Below the pieces are notes generated by a model, which was not told the origin of the DNA, made no database searches, and saw only the letters and a list, made by a program, of their open reading frames with translations. Both the position numbers and the translations under genes were made by a program. Of a stretch of 64,000 nucleotides of DNA, positions 10,656 to 21,381 are shown piece after piece. Origin of the DNA: an uncultured Prevotellaceae bacterium (GTDB lineage: Bacteria; Bacteroidota; Bacteroidia; Bacteroidales; Bacteroidaceae). The first letter of the stretch is position 1. Every line of letters begins with the position of its first letter. The stretch lies in contig CACZIT010000002.1 in NCBI GenBank assembly GCA_902781315.1, forward strand, positions 124,001 to 188,000, given 5' to 3'.

Positions 10656-11567
10656 TCAATCTTCCACTGCGGCAGGCTTCGAGGTGCCGAAGGGCACTCT
10701 GATGGCCTGCATCACGCCCTGCTGCTCGTTCCAGAAGAACACCACAGCCGAGAGGTTCTGCTTCTGCCAAAGGTGCTCGAAGTTGTCGCGGTCGGTATTG
10801 CCCTGCACTTGGAACAGCTTCGTGTAGGCCTTGTTGCCAGCCTCCAGCGTGACGGGCTCGCCATAGGCGTCGTAGGTGAGCGAAGCACGGAACACGTGGT
10901 TGTGCACGTAGTCCTGGCGGCGCGAACCGTCGGGCATGAACTGCTGGTACTTCGTCTGCGGGTCCTTGGCGTTGATGCTGTCTTCCACTATCCACACCTG
11001 CAACTTACCTTCCACGCGATCGCTCGACGAGAGGTTTACGAGCACCGCATCACCCTCGAAGCTCACCAGGTCGAAAGTCACGGTCGACGTCTTCTTCAGC
11101 TCGTCGGCTACGGCGGTGGCATACTGGTTGGTGTCGTAGATGGGCGCGCCGCGGTTGATTTTCACGCCAGGCTGGGCTTCGATGCCCCAGTGGGTGAAGT
11201 ATTCGTCGCCAGTGGTGGTGCCCAGGTCGCTATAGAAAGCATTACCCATATTATTACGCATATGGGCGAAGGGTCCGCTATGGATGGCCACGGCGATGAT
11301 GTTATCCTCGCCGTAGGTCTGCTGCAGTTCGTGAATGGTGGCCGTGGCGTTCGGGCAGTTCACGCAGGCCTGACCCGTGAAGTCCTCTATGAGCACGGGG
11401 CGGTTCACTTCGGCGGGTTCCACGTAGATGAGTCGTTCGTCCTCGTCGATGTTCGAGCAGGCGGTGAGGAGCAAAAGCAGAAGACCCACCCCCCAGCCCC
11501 TCCCTATATGGAGGGGAGTGATATGTTTTCTTTCCTGATTATTATTGTTTATAGTCTTTTTTTCCAT
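10656..11567 (-). CDS. Omp28-family outer-membrane lipoprotein with CVNC site
   Basis: A 303-residue lipoprotein. The lipobox LTAC places the acylated Cys at residue 37. Directly before it, a family A repeat arm supplies TPLHIGRGWGVG, which runs into the LLLLLL hydrophobic core, so the repeat forms the front half of the signal peptide. The mature protein has IEDFTGQACVNCPNA (Cys68, Cys71), the CxxC of Omp28/thioredoxin-like proteins. It lies between DUF6029 and a small secreted protein in one operon, and a thioredoxin-like protein is encoded first. I infer an envelope protein with a redox or structural role. Confidence 0.82.
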   Translation of the reverse strand: MEKKTINNNNQERKHITPLHIGRGWGVGLLLLLLTACSNIDEDERLIYVEPAEVNRPVLIEDFTGQACVNCPNATATIHELQQTYGEDNIIAVAIHSGPFAHMRNNMGNAFYSDLGTTTGDEYFTHWGIEAQPGVKINRGAPIYDTNQYATAVADELKKTSTVTFDLVSFEGDAVLVNLSSSDRVEGKLQVWIVEDSINAKDPQTKYQQFMPDGSRRQDYVHNHVFRASLTYDAYGEPVTLEAGNKAYTKLFQVQGNTDRDNFEHLWQKQNLSAVVFFWNEQQGVMQAIRVPFGTSKPAAVED

Positions 11568-11657
11568 TATAATCTTTTTATTAGAATTTTTTTGAAAGTA
11601 GCAGCCTCATCAAGACTAATAAGTTGCCCCTCCTTTGGGGAGGGGTTGGGGTGGGCC
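11484..11657. repeat. Family A element, arms inside two neighbouring genes
   Basis: The left arm 11484-11522 (CCCACCCCCCAGCCCCTCCC then GGAGGGGAGT) lies in the signal-peptide codons of the Omp28 lipoprotein. The right arm about 11622-11657 (CCCCTCCTTTGGGGAGGGG then TTGGGGTGGG) touches the stop codon of the DUF6029 gene. Between them are the Omp28 start codon and a T-rich leader. Confidence 0.8.
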
Positions 11658-13366
11658 TAAAAATTGTAATTATACGAAATGGTGAAACCCTTCTGCGCCG
11701 GCACGTAGCGGCACACGCCGCCCGAGCAGTTGTAGCCGGCACGCGTGCGACCGTAGCCAGCCTGTATGCGGTGCGACTTGTAGTTGAACGTCACCAGTCC
11801 CTGATAGTAGTGCAGGTCGGTGTCGCCGCAGTTCCACTCGTCGCTGATGGTGAACATCCAGTTGGGCAGCCACGACAGCTCCAGCAGCGCAAAGGCCCAG
11901 TCGCCCTGGTCCTGCTTCGTGGTGAGGTATTGCAGCTCGCCACGCAGCGTGAGCTTCTTGTTGATTTTGTATTTGCCTTCGCCCACGAAGATGTCGCTGT
12001 GAATCATGCCGCCATGACCCTCTACGATGGTCTGGTTGTAGCGCTGGTTCATGTACATGAGATTCAGTTTGAAGTCGCGCGTGATGCGCTTGTCTATCTG
12101 GATGTTCAGGTCCTGATAGTAGGTCTGGTCGCCCCAGCTCCAGAACTTCGAGGCATAGCCGTTGGTGCCGGCACCGCTGATGAACTGGTTGGGTGCCACC
12201 TCCAGGTCGCGCGGCGACTGCTGGATGGCGTGCACATGCGAGAAGTTCACCTTCACGCCCGTGCCGTACTTACCGCCGAGCAGCGTCTTCTTCTTGAACG
12301 TGTAGCCCAGCTCAGCCTGGTAGGCCCATTCGCCTTCGGGATGCGTGGCGTAGGGGTAGAGGGCCGCCAGCGTGTAGGTGTGGTCCATGGTGAAGGCGGG
12401 CAGGTGGTTCAGGAACGACGACGTGCCGTTCATGGAGCGGCGCGAGCGGAACGACATGTTGTCCGACCGCTTGGCCTGCAGCAATACGCTCAGTCCGCGC
12501 TTCGAGTAGGAGCCGGAAAGCATGGCCACATAGCCTTTGCGGTAGATGTAGCCGTTGTCGAACGACGGGTCCTGCGTCTTCTGTGCATATTCGGCCAGCA
12601 CGTTGAAGCCACCCTTCGCCAGGTTGGCGCGCACGTCCCAGGCATTCACGTTCTCCGGCAGGTTCAGCTTGTAGTAGGAACCCACGCCGATGTTGTCCTC
12701 CGAGGCCTTCTCGTGCTTGTTCACAAACGAGGCGCCGAGCGTCAGGTAGGTGCCTCCTTCGGCCATCGACTTAATCCACTGGTCGACGTTCAGCTCTACG
12801 TCGCCACCCGTCACCCACGAGTTGTTGTGAGCCCAGTAGCGGCGCTGTTCGCCGGTGATGGCCTTCAGCTGCACACCGTCGACGGGCTTATAGACCACGC
12901 GGCCGCCCAGCAGCGAGTTGTCGATGCCCAGCGAGCGCTCCTCGTAGGTGCGCAGGATGAAGCCCGAGCCGAACTGCTCGTAGAAGTTACCGGCAGTGAT
13001 CTCCATGTTTTTCATCGGGCGACCCTTCACGTAGAAGTAGGGCACGCCCCAGCCCTTGAAGTCCTTCTCGAAGCCGGGCAGCGGGTGCTCCAGAAACTCG
13101 AAGCGCGCGCCGGCATCCACATACTTGCTCTGCAGGGCTGCCTCGACGTAGGTGTTGGTGAGCGCCCAGTCGTCGGTGTGCTCGGTGCCGATGGCATCGT
13201 CGTCCTGCGGAATGAGGATGTCGCTCTGTATGCTGCCGGTCACGACAATCTTCTTGTCCGACTGAGCATAGGAAGGGAGTGAGAGCAGGAGGAGAGCCCA
13301 CCCAAACCCTCCCAAAGGGAGGGATTTTGATATGCTTTTCAAAAATGATTTTCTATTCAGAATCAT
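11657..13366 (-). CDS. DUF6029 family protein, probable outer-membrane beta-barrel
   Basis: A 569-residue exported protein. I assign DUF6029 from the overall pattern: VTGSIQSDILIPQDDD, GWGVPYFYVKGRPMKNMEIT, GNFYEQFGSGFILRTYEERSLGIDNS. Many alternating aromatic strands (for example YKSHRIQAGYGRTRAGYNCSG) and a final aromatic residue, ...TISYNYNF, are the mark of outer-membrane barrels. The signal peptide runs to about residue 34 (SYA/Q). Its front (SLPLGGFGWA) is encoded by a family A repeat arm, leading into LLLLSLPS. The stop codon also abuts a family A arm. In this operon the gene lies between a thioredoxin-like protein and an Omp28 lipoprotein. Confidence 0.8.
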   Translation of the reverse strand: MILNRKSFLKSISKSLPLGGFGWALLLLSLPSYAQSDKKIVVTGSIQSDILIPQDDDAIGTEHTDDWALTNTYVEAALQSKYVDAGARFEFLEHPLPGFEKDFKGWGVPYFYVKGRPMKNMEITAGNFYEQFGSGFILRTYEERSLGIDNSLLGGRVVYKPVDGVQLKAITGEQRRYWAHNNSWVTGGDVELNVDQWIKSMAEGGTYLTLGASFVNKHEKASEDNIGVGSYYKLNLPENVNAWDVRANLAKGGFNVLAEYAQKTQDPSFDNGYIYRKGYVAMLSGSYSKRGLSVLLQAKRSDNMSFRSRRSMNGTSSFLNHLPAFTMDHTYTLAALYPYATHPEGEWAYQAELGYTFKKKTLLGGKYGTGVKVNFSHVHAIQQSPRDLEVAPNQFISGAGTNGYASKFWSWGDQTYYQDLNIQIDKRITRDFKLNLMYMNQRYNQTIVEGHGGMIHSDIFVGEGKYKINKKLTLRGELQYLTTKQDQGDWAFALLELSWLPNWMFTISDEWNCGDTDLHYYQGLVTFNYKSHRIQAGYGRTRAGYNCSGGVCRYVPAQKGFTISYNYNF

Positions 13367-13433
13367 GATAGTGATTTCTATAAATAAAACTATTCAATCA
13401 CCCCTCCCTTGGGGAGGGGAAGGGGTGGGCCTG
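13297..13433. repeat. Family A element bridging DUF6029 signal peptide and the upstream gene
   Basis: Arm 13297-13326 (CCCACCCAAACCCTCCCAAA then GGGAGGG) is translated in the DUF6029 signal peptide. The opposite arm at 13399-13433 (CCCCTCCCTTGGGGAGGGG then AAGGGGTGGGC) ends at the stop codon of the thioredoxin-like gene. The DUF6029 start codon lies between the arms. Confidence 0.8.
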
Positions 13434-13925
13434 TTATTGCACCAGTTCCCTGACCTTCTCGATGAGTTCCTCTTCGGCGCCCTCGGTGTAGCCGTTGTGC
13501 TTATACACGATATTTCCCTGGCCGTCGACGATGAGCACGTAGGGAATCATCTGGATGCCCAGCTGGCGCTTCAGCTCGCTGTTGGGGTCGAGCAGCACGG
13601 TCTCGTAGGGCCACTCGTGCTGGTCAACCAGCGGCTTTACCTTGTTGATGTTCTGAGCCTGGTCGATGGAAATGGCCACCACCTTTACGCCCGTCTCCTC
13701 CTGCCACTCGTCGTAGACCTCGCTGATGGCAGTCAGCTCGCGGTTGCAGGGCTTGCACCATGTGGCAAAGAACGAGATGATCATCGGCTTGCCGTTGTTC
13801 GACAGTGTGTCTGTGCGGACGGTCTTACCATTGATGTCCTTCAGCGTCACCGACGGCAGTTGTGCACTCATTTCGAGGGCTGTGCCCAGCAGCATCATGG
13901 CTGCGAGAAACATGAATTTCTTCAT
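13434..13925 (-). CDS. TlpA-like extracytoplasmic thioredoxin
   Basis: A 163-residue protein with signal peptide MKKFMFLAAMMLLGTALEMSA and a TlpA/AhpC-TSA fold. The active site is FFATWCKPCNREL (Cys57, Cys60), preceded by NGKPMIISF and followed by a cis-Pro region (MIPYVLIVDGQGNIVYKHNG). Such proteins reduce disulfides or cytochrome partners in the periplasm. It is the first gene of the minus-strand operon with DUF6029 and the Omp28 lipoprotein, which also carries a CxxC, so a shared envelope redox pathway is plausible. A promoter -7 box lies about 78 nt upstream. Confidence 0.88.
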   Translation of the reverse strand: MKKFMFLAAMMLLGTALEMSAQLPSVTLKDINGKTVRTDTLSNNGKPMIISFFATWCKPCNRELTAISEVYDEWQEETGVKVVAISIDQAQNINKVKPLVDQHEWPYETVLLDPNSELKRQLGIQMIPYVLIVDGQGNIVYKHNGYTEGAEEELIEKVRELVQ

Positions 13926-14002
13926 AACTGTTTGTTGCTTTTTAAGTTATTCGTTTATAAATCGTTATCTGTTCACCCTTACGCATACGCGCATAGTCGC
14001 TG

Positions 14003-14010
14003 CAAAAATA
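14003..14010 (-). promoter_or_regulatory. Putative -7 box of the thioredoxin-DUF6029-Omp28 operon
   Basis: The minus strand reads TATTTTTG, a match to TAnnTTTG. No clear TTTG stands 19-21 nt upstream, so the -33 element is weak. Confidence 0.5.
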
Positions 14011-14254
14011 CAACTTTTTTTTCATTCCGTCACCATATCGCATCTATAAAAAACTTAAAATGCCGAAAAACCACCGGGAACGTCGCCATGAAGAATAAGA
14101 AAATATTATAGTTCCTTTAAATTAATTTAATATTCGTTCACTATTGAGCAAAAAAGTTTTTGTTCGTTTTCGCACTCAATCTAGAGAAAAATAAGGGCTG
14201 TTTTCTCTCCGTTTTGCGCTATGAAAAATGCAGGACCATGCCCTGCGTTTTACA

Positions 14255-14360
14255 AAGCATAGGTTTCGACGCTCCAAACCATAGGTTTAGTTCATCAAGA
14301 GCATAGGTCTGGACAGACTAAACCTATGACATAGAGCGATTAAACCATAGGTTTTGAGCC
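14255..14360. repeat. Cluster of five CATAGGTTT/AAACCTATG repeats
   Basis: The gap 13926-14714 has no gene. It holds CATAGGTTT-like units at 14258, 14280, 14302 (CATAGGTCT), 14320 (inverted) and 14346. The last one, AAACCATAGGTTTTGAGC (14342-14359), is an exact 18-nt inverted match to 43648-43665, in the element at 43621-43785. The rest of the gap (14361-14640) shows nothing I recognise. Confidence 0.7.
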
Positions 14361-14641
14361 GCAAAAGCATGCTTTTACCGGAAAAAGAGCGGCCTTTTAG
14401 AAACCTGAAAACGGCGAAAAAACAATAACCTTCTGAGGCTCAGCAGATTAAGAAAAGTGCCCGAATTTTCGCGTATTTGCGACCAAGGATTTTTTATTTC
14501 AAAATAGCGGCCTTCCTGCAGGGGGTAGCAGTCGGGGTCGTTAAGATTTTTTATGAAAACAATATAGAATCTTTCCAAAACGCCATCGGCAACCCCACGG
14601 GGACAAATGATAGATTGTTGCCTAGAATTTACTATGTAAAT

Positions 14642-14672
14642 TTTGTCGTTTCGCTATTTTCTTGTATCTTTG
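14642..14672 (+). promoter_or_regulatory. Promoter of leuS
   Basis: TTTG at 14642-14645, a 19-nt spacer and TATCTTTG at 14665-14672 match both boxes of the Bacteroidetes consensus. The leader is about 38 nt. Confidence 0.8.
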
Positions 14673-14714
14673 CACATTGTTTTAAAAGAGAAAATAAAAT
14701 CATCAATAACTTTT

Positions 14715-17663
<2,949 letters not shown>

Positions 17664-17708
17664 GCAACTCTAAACTCTACACTCTCAACTCTCAACTAAT
17701 ACCATACC

Positions 17709-18638
17709 ATGACGATTGATAAAAAACTCATGTGGAGCGAGGCCAGGGATTATGCAGGCATAACCCTGGGCCTCATCCTCTACGCTTTCGGTTTCACGTT
17801 CTTCCTCATGCCCTACGAAATCGTGACGGGAGGCGTGGCCGGTGTGGCTGCCATCGTGCAGTACGCCACACAGATACCTAACCAGTACACCTACTTCCTC
17901 GTGAACGCGGCGCTGCTCATCATGGCGCTGCGCATCCTCGGCGTGAAGTTCCTGATGAAGACCATCTACGCCATCTTCATGCTGACGTTCCTGCTGTGGT
18001 TCATGAAGGAACTCGTGCCCCACGACGCCCAGGGCAACATGGTGAAGATTCTGGGCGAAGGCCAGGACTTCATGTCGCTCGTCATCGGCTGTATGATGAC
18101 GGGTTCGTCGCTGGGCATCGTCTTTGTCAACAACGGCTCGACGGGTGGCAGCGATATCATTGCCGCCTCGGTCAACAAGTTCTACAACATGTCGCTGGGC
18201 ATGGTGCTCTTGCTGCTCGACTTCGTCATCATCGGCTCGTGTCTGTTCATCCCGCAGTTCGGCACGATGCTCGAACGAGGCAACATGGTGGTGTTCGGTT
18301 TCTGCACGATGGTCATCGAAAACTTCATGCTCGACTATCTCTACAACAACCGCCGCTCGTCGGTGCAGTTCCTCATTTTCTCGGAGAAATACCAGGAGAT
18401 TGCCTACGAAATCGGTACGAAGATGGAGCATGGCGTCACCATCCTCGACGGCCACGGCTGGTACACCGGTCAGGAGCGCAAGGTGCTCTGCATCCTGGCG
18501 AAGAAGAATGAGAGTACCATGATTTTCCGCATCATCAAGACCATCGACCCGAACGCCTTCGTCTCGCAGAGCTCCGTCATCGGCGTCTACGGTGAGGGCT
18601 TCGATGCCATCAAAGTTAAAGCAAACAAAGAGAAATGA
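17709..18638 (+). CDS. YitT family membrane protein (DUF2179)
   Basis: A 309-residue protein with five or so membrane segments in the first 200 residues ([34 protein letters not shown], and others) and a cytosolic DUF2179 domain at the end ([20 protein letters not shown] ... [26 protein letters not shown]). The signature [10 protein letters not shown] and [13 protein letters not shown] are typical of YitT. The transported substrate is unknown for the family. The short gap after leuS consists of AACTCT repeat units (family E). The stop overlaps the rdgB start by 4 nt (ATGA), showing translational coupling. Confidence 0.92.
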   Translation: MTIDKKLMWSEARDYAGITLGLILYAFGFTFFLMPYEIVTGGVAGVAAIVQYATQIPNQYTYFLVNAALLIMALRILGVKFLMKTIYAIFMLTFLLWFMKELVPHDAQGNMVKILGEGQDFMSLVIGCMMTGSSLGIVFVNNGSTGGSDIIAASVNKFYNMSLGMVLLLLDFVIIGSCLFIPQFGTMLERGNMVVFGFCTMVIENFMLDYLYNNRRSSVQFLIFSEKYQEIAYEIGTKMEHGVTILDGHGWYTGQERKVLCILAKKNESTMIFRIIKTIDPNAFVSQSSVIGVYGEGFDAIKVKANKEK

Positions 18639-19249
18639 AAAGAATCGTTTTCGCCACCAACAATCAGCATAAGCTCGACGAAATCCGCGAGATTCTCGGC
18701 AGTAAGTTTGAAGTGTTGTCGCTCAACGACATCGGCTGCCACGAGGACATTCCCGAGGATCACGACACGCTCGAGGAGAATGCACTGCAGAAGGCACAAT
18801 ACATCGTTGACCACTACCACGTGAGCTGCTTTGCCGACGACACGGGCTTGGAGGTCGACGCGCTGGGCGGTGAGCCGGGGGTCCACAGTGCACGCTATGC
18901 CGAGGGCACCGACCACGACAGCGAGGCCAACATGCAGAAATTACTGCTGAAATTAGGAAATAATAACAATCGCCAGGCACGATTTCGCACCGTTATCGCG
19001 TTAATACTAAAGACGGACGACGATTGTCAGGTACACTGCTTCGAGGGCATCGTGGAAGGTCGCATCGCCCTCGAGAAGAAAGGCACCGAGGGCTTCGGCT
19101 ACGACCCCATCTTCGTGCCCGACGGCTACGACGAATCGTTCGCCCAACTGGGCATGGACATCAAGAACCATATCTCCCACCGTGCCCGCGCCGTAGCCAA
19201 GCTGGCAGAATTCTTGTCAAAGGACCACGAGCTTTGCTCGCTTTCGTAG
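18635..19249 (+). CDS. rdgB: Non-canonical purine NTP pyrophosphatase (RdgB/HAM1)
   Basis: Hydrolyses (d)ITP and XTP to monophosphates to keep them out of DNA. The family motifs are present: [16 protein letters not shown] at the N-terminus, the [10 protein letters not shown] helix, [24 protein letters not shown] with catalytic Asp, FEGIVEGRI, and [16 protein letters not shown], with [10 protein letters not shown] near the end. It is 204 residues. The final residues KDHELCSLS are encoded by a family D repeat, which adds about ten residues and the stop codon. The homologous region normally ends close to AKLAEFL. It overlaps the yitT-like gene by 4 nt. Confidence 0.96.
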   Translation: MKRIVFATNNQHKLDEIREILGSKFEVLSLNDIGCHEDIPEDHDTLEENALQKAQYIVDHYHVSCFADDTGLEVDALGGEPGVHSARYAEGTDHDSEANMQKLLLKLGNNNNRQARFRTVIALILKTDDDCQVHCFEGIVEGRIALEKKGTEGFGYDPIFVPDGYDESFAQLGMDIKNHISHRARAVAKLAEFLSKDHELCSLS

Positions 19250-19314
19250 CGTAGCGGAGAAAGAACAAGGGACCACGAGCTTTGCTAGCTTTCGGAGGTA
19301 ACAGGAGAAAGAAC
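19218..19314. repeat. Two tandem family D units at the rdgB-porZ junction
   Basis: Two copies of the unit GGACCACGAGCTTTGCTCGC ... GCGGAGAAAGAACAAGG stand head to tail. The first encodes the RdgB C-terminus; the second runs up to the porZ start codon. Confidence 0.8.
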
Positions 19315-21381
19315 ATGGAAAAAAGGAAAAAAATCATTCAACGACTTACAGTAGCAATGCGAACGCTCGCATTGTTACTTTGTTACTTTGTTACTTTGTT
19401 ATCTTGGTTGCCTTGCCATGCCATCGGCGAGTGGAAAGCCTATCTGGCCTATAGCGACATCACGGAAATAGAAAAGGCCGGCGAAGAACTGTTCGTGCTC
19501 GCCAGCAAAAACCTCTATCTCTACAACACGCAAGACCAGAGCGTACGCACGTTCAGCAAGATGGATGCACTGAGCGACTGCGGCATCGCCCACATCGCCT
19601 GGAATCAGAAAGCCAACCGACTTGTCATCATCTACGAAAACGAGAACATCGATTTGCTCGAACCCAATGGCAACTGCGTGAACTTACCGGAATATTACAT
19701 GAAGTCGGTGACAGGCGACAAAATCATCAACGACATCTATATCTCCAGCCAATACGCCTATCTCGCCACAGGATTCGGCATCCTGAAACTCGATGTCGCG
19801 AAAGCTGAAATCAGCGATACCTACACGCTGGGAAAGAACATCACAGCCGTCGCCATCAGCAATGGCACCATCTATGCCAAAACCGCACAGGGCGTCTATT
19901 CGGCCTCACTCAACGTGAACCTCATCGATCCCAACAACTGGACACCCGCCACGACTATCCCCAGCGGCATCTTCGACAAGGACCGCACCACCTGGAACCA
20001 ATACATCGAAACGCTGCGCAACGTCTCCACCGACGGACCGCAATACAACTACTTCGGCTTCATGCGCTTCGCCGGCGGGCGGCTCTTCACGGTCGTGGGC
20101 GGCTATGGGGCAGGCATCGAAGAGAATCGCGACGGCGCCGTACAGGTGCTCACCGATGGCGAATGGACCATCTATGAAGACCAACTCCAAACCGCCACGG
20201 GCTATGAATACAAGGACGTCATGTCGGTCGACATCGATCCCAACGACGCCTCCCACGTCTTCGCTGCCGGCCGAACGGGCATCTACGAGTTTCGCGACGG
20301 CCACTTCCTGCAGGCCTACAGCAGCAATAACTCGCCGCTCGGCACAGCCCTCGGTCCTACGCAGAGCAATCAGGAAGCCTACACACTTGTGGAAAGCGTC
20401 AAGTACGACGCCGAGGGCAATCTCTGGATACTCAACAGCCAGTCGGCTACCTCACCCATCCATGTCCTTCAGCACGACGGCAACTGGAAGTCCTACACAA
20501 GCAGCACCCTGATGAACGATGGGCGTACCATGGGTGCCCTGCAGGGACTCACCTTCCACAGCCAGGGACTTCTTTGGTTTGTCAACAACCACTGGACCGT
20601 TCCCTCGCTCCACTGCTTCAACCCGCAGACGGAAAAGGTACAATCCTTCACCACATTCATCAATCAGGACGGCACGCGCGTCGACGTCAACTCTGTGCAA
20701 TGTGTGGCGGAAGATAAGAACGGCGACCTCTGGGTGGGCACCAACATTGCCCCGCTGCTCCTGGAGCAAGCAAAGTTCAACGAATCTGACCCGGAATTCA
20801 TTCAGGTGAAAGTGCCGCGCAACGACGGCACCAACTATGCCGACTATCTGCTCAACGGAGTGAACATCTCGGGCATCGCCATCGACGGCGGCAACCGAAA
20901 GTGGTTTGCCACAAAGGGCAACGGCGCTTATCTCATCAGCGCCGACAACCTCACGCAGCTGCAGCACTTCACCAGCCAGAACAGCATGCTGCTCTCCGAC
21001 AACATCGAGTCCATCGCCATCAACGACCAGACCGGAGAAGTCTTCTTCGGCACCGACAAAGGCCTCTGCTCCTACATGAGCGACGCCACAGCCGTCAACG
21101 AAGAGATGACGAAGGACAACGTCTGGGCCTATCCCAACCCCGTGCGTCCCGACTACACCGGACTCATCACCATCACCGGACTCAACTACGATACCGACGT
21201 CAAGATTGTCACAGCCAACGGCACACTCGTCGCCGAAGGACGCTCCAACGGAGGAACCTTCACCTGGGACGGATGCGACCAGCGCAACGGCCGACGCGTC
21301 GCATCAGGCGTCTACATGGTACTCGCAGCTACTGCCGAAGGAAATAAGGGAACCGTATGCAAAATAGCCATCGTACGCTGA
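19315..21381 (+). CDS. porZ: Type IX secretion accessory protein PorZ-like
   Basis: A 688-residue exported protein with two beta-propeller-like halves (repeated blades such as LWILNSQSATSPIHVL and DLWVGTNIAPLLL) and a C-terminal beta-sandwich beginning NVWAYPNPVRPDYTGLITITGL, as in PorZ, the surface protein needed for anionic-LPS attachment of type IX cargo. ATG at 19315 is preferred over the TTG upstream. The signal peptide core (LLLCYFVTLLSW, cleavage near CHA/IGEW at residue 36) is encoded by tandem TTGTTACTT units, a family C repeat. Its presence supports a functional T9SS in this organism. The end overlaps the next gene by 25 nt. Confidence 0.85.
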   Translation: MEKRKKIIQRLTVAMRTLALLLCYFVTLLSWLPCHAIGEWKAYLAYSDITEIEKAGEELFVLASKNLYLYNTQDQSVRTFSKMDALSDCGIAHIAWNQKANRLVIIYENENIDLLEPNGNCVNLPEYYMKSVTGDKIINDIYISSQYAYLATGFGILKLDVAKAEISDTYTLGKNITAVAISNGTIYAKTAQGVYSASLNVNLIDPNNWTPATTIPSGIFDKDRTTWNQYIETLRNVSTDGPQYNYFGFMRFAGGRLFTVVGGYGAGIEENRDGAVQVLTDGEWTIYEDQLQTATGYEYKDVMSVDIDPNDASHVFAAGRTGIYEFRDGHFLQAYSSNNSPLGTALGPTQSNQEAYTLVESVKYDAEGNLWILNSQSATSPIHVLQHDGNWKSYTSSTLMNDGRTMGALQGLTFHSQGLLWFVNNHWTVPSLHCFNPQTEKVQSFTTFINQDGTRVDVNSVQCVAEDKNGDLWVGTNIAPLLLEQAKFNESDPEFIQVKVPRNDGTNYADYLLNGVNISGIAIDGGNRKWFATKGNGAYLISADNLTQLQHFTSQNSMLLSDNIESIAINDQTGEVFFGTDKGLCSYMSDATAVNEEMTKDNVWAYPNPVRPDYTGLITITGLNYDTDVKIVTANGTLVAEGRSNGGTFTWDGCDQRNGRRVASGVYMVLAATAEGNKGTVCKIAIVR
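19373..19410 (+). repeat. Family C microsatellite forming the PorZ signal-peptide core
   Basis: Tandem GTTACTTT units, three exact and one changed, are read as hydrophobic residues LLLCYFVTLL. The same kind of array is intergenic at 27428-27488. Confidence 0.75.

Noticed and set aside
11624..13282. 552-codon plus-strand frame opposite DUF6029
   Set aside because: Antisense shadow; the minus frame has a signal peptide and beta-barrel pattern.
14375..14578. 67-codon minus-strand frame in the leuS upstream gap
   Set aside because: No promoter or family resemblance; the sequence looks like repeat-rich noncoding DNA.
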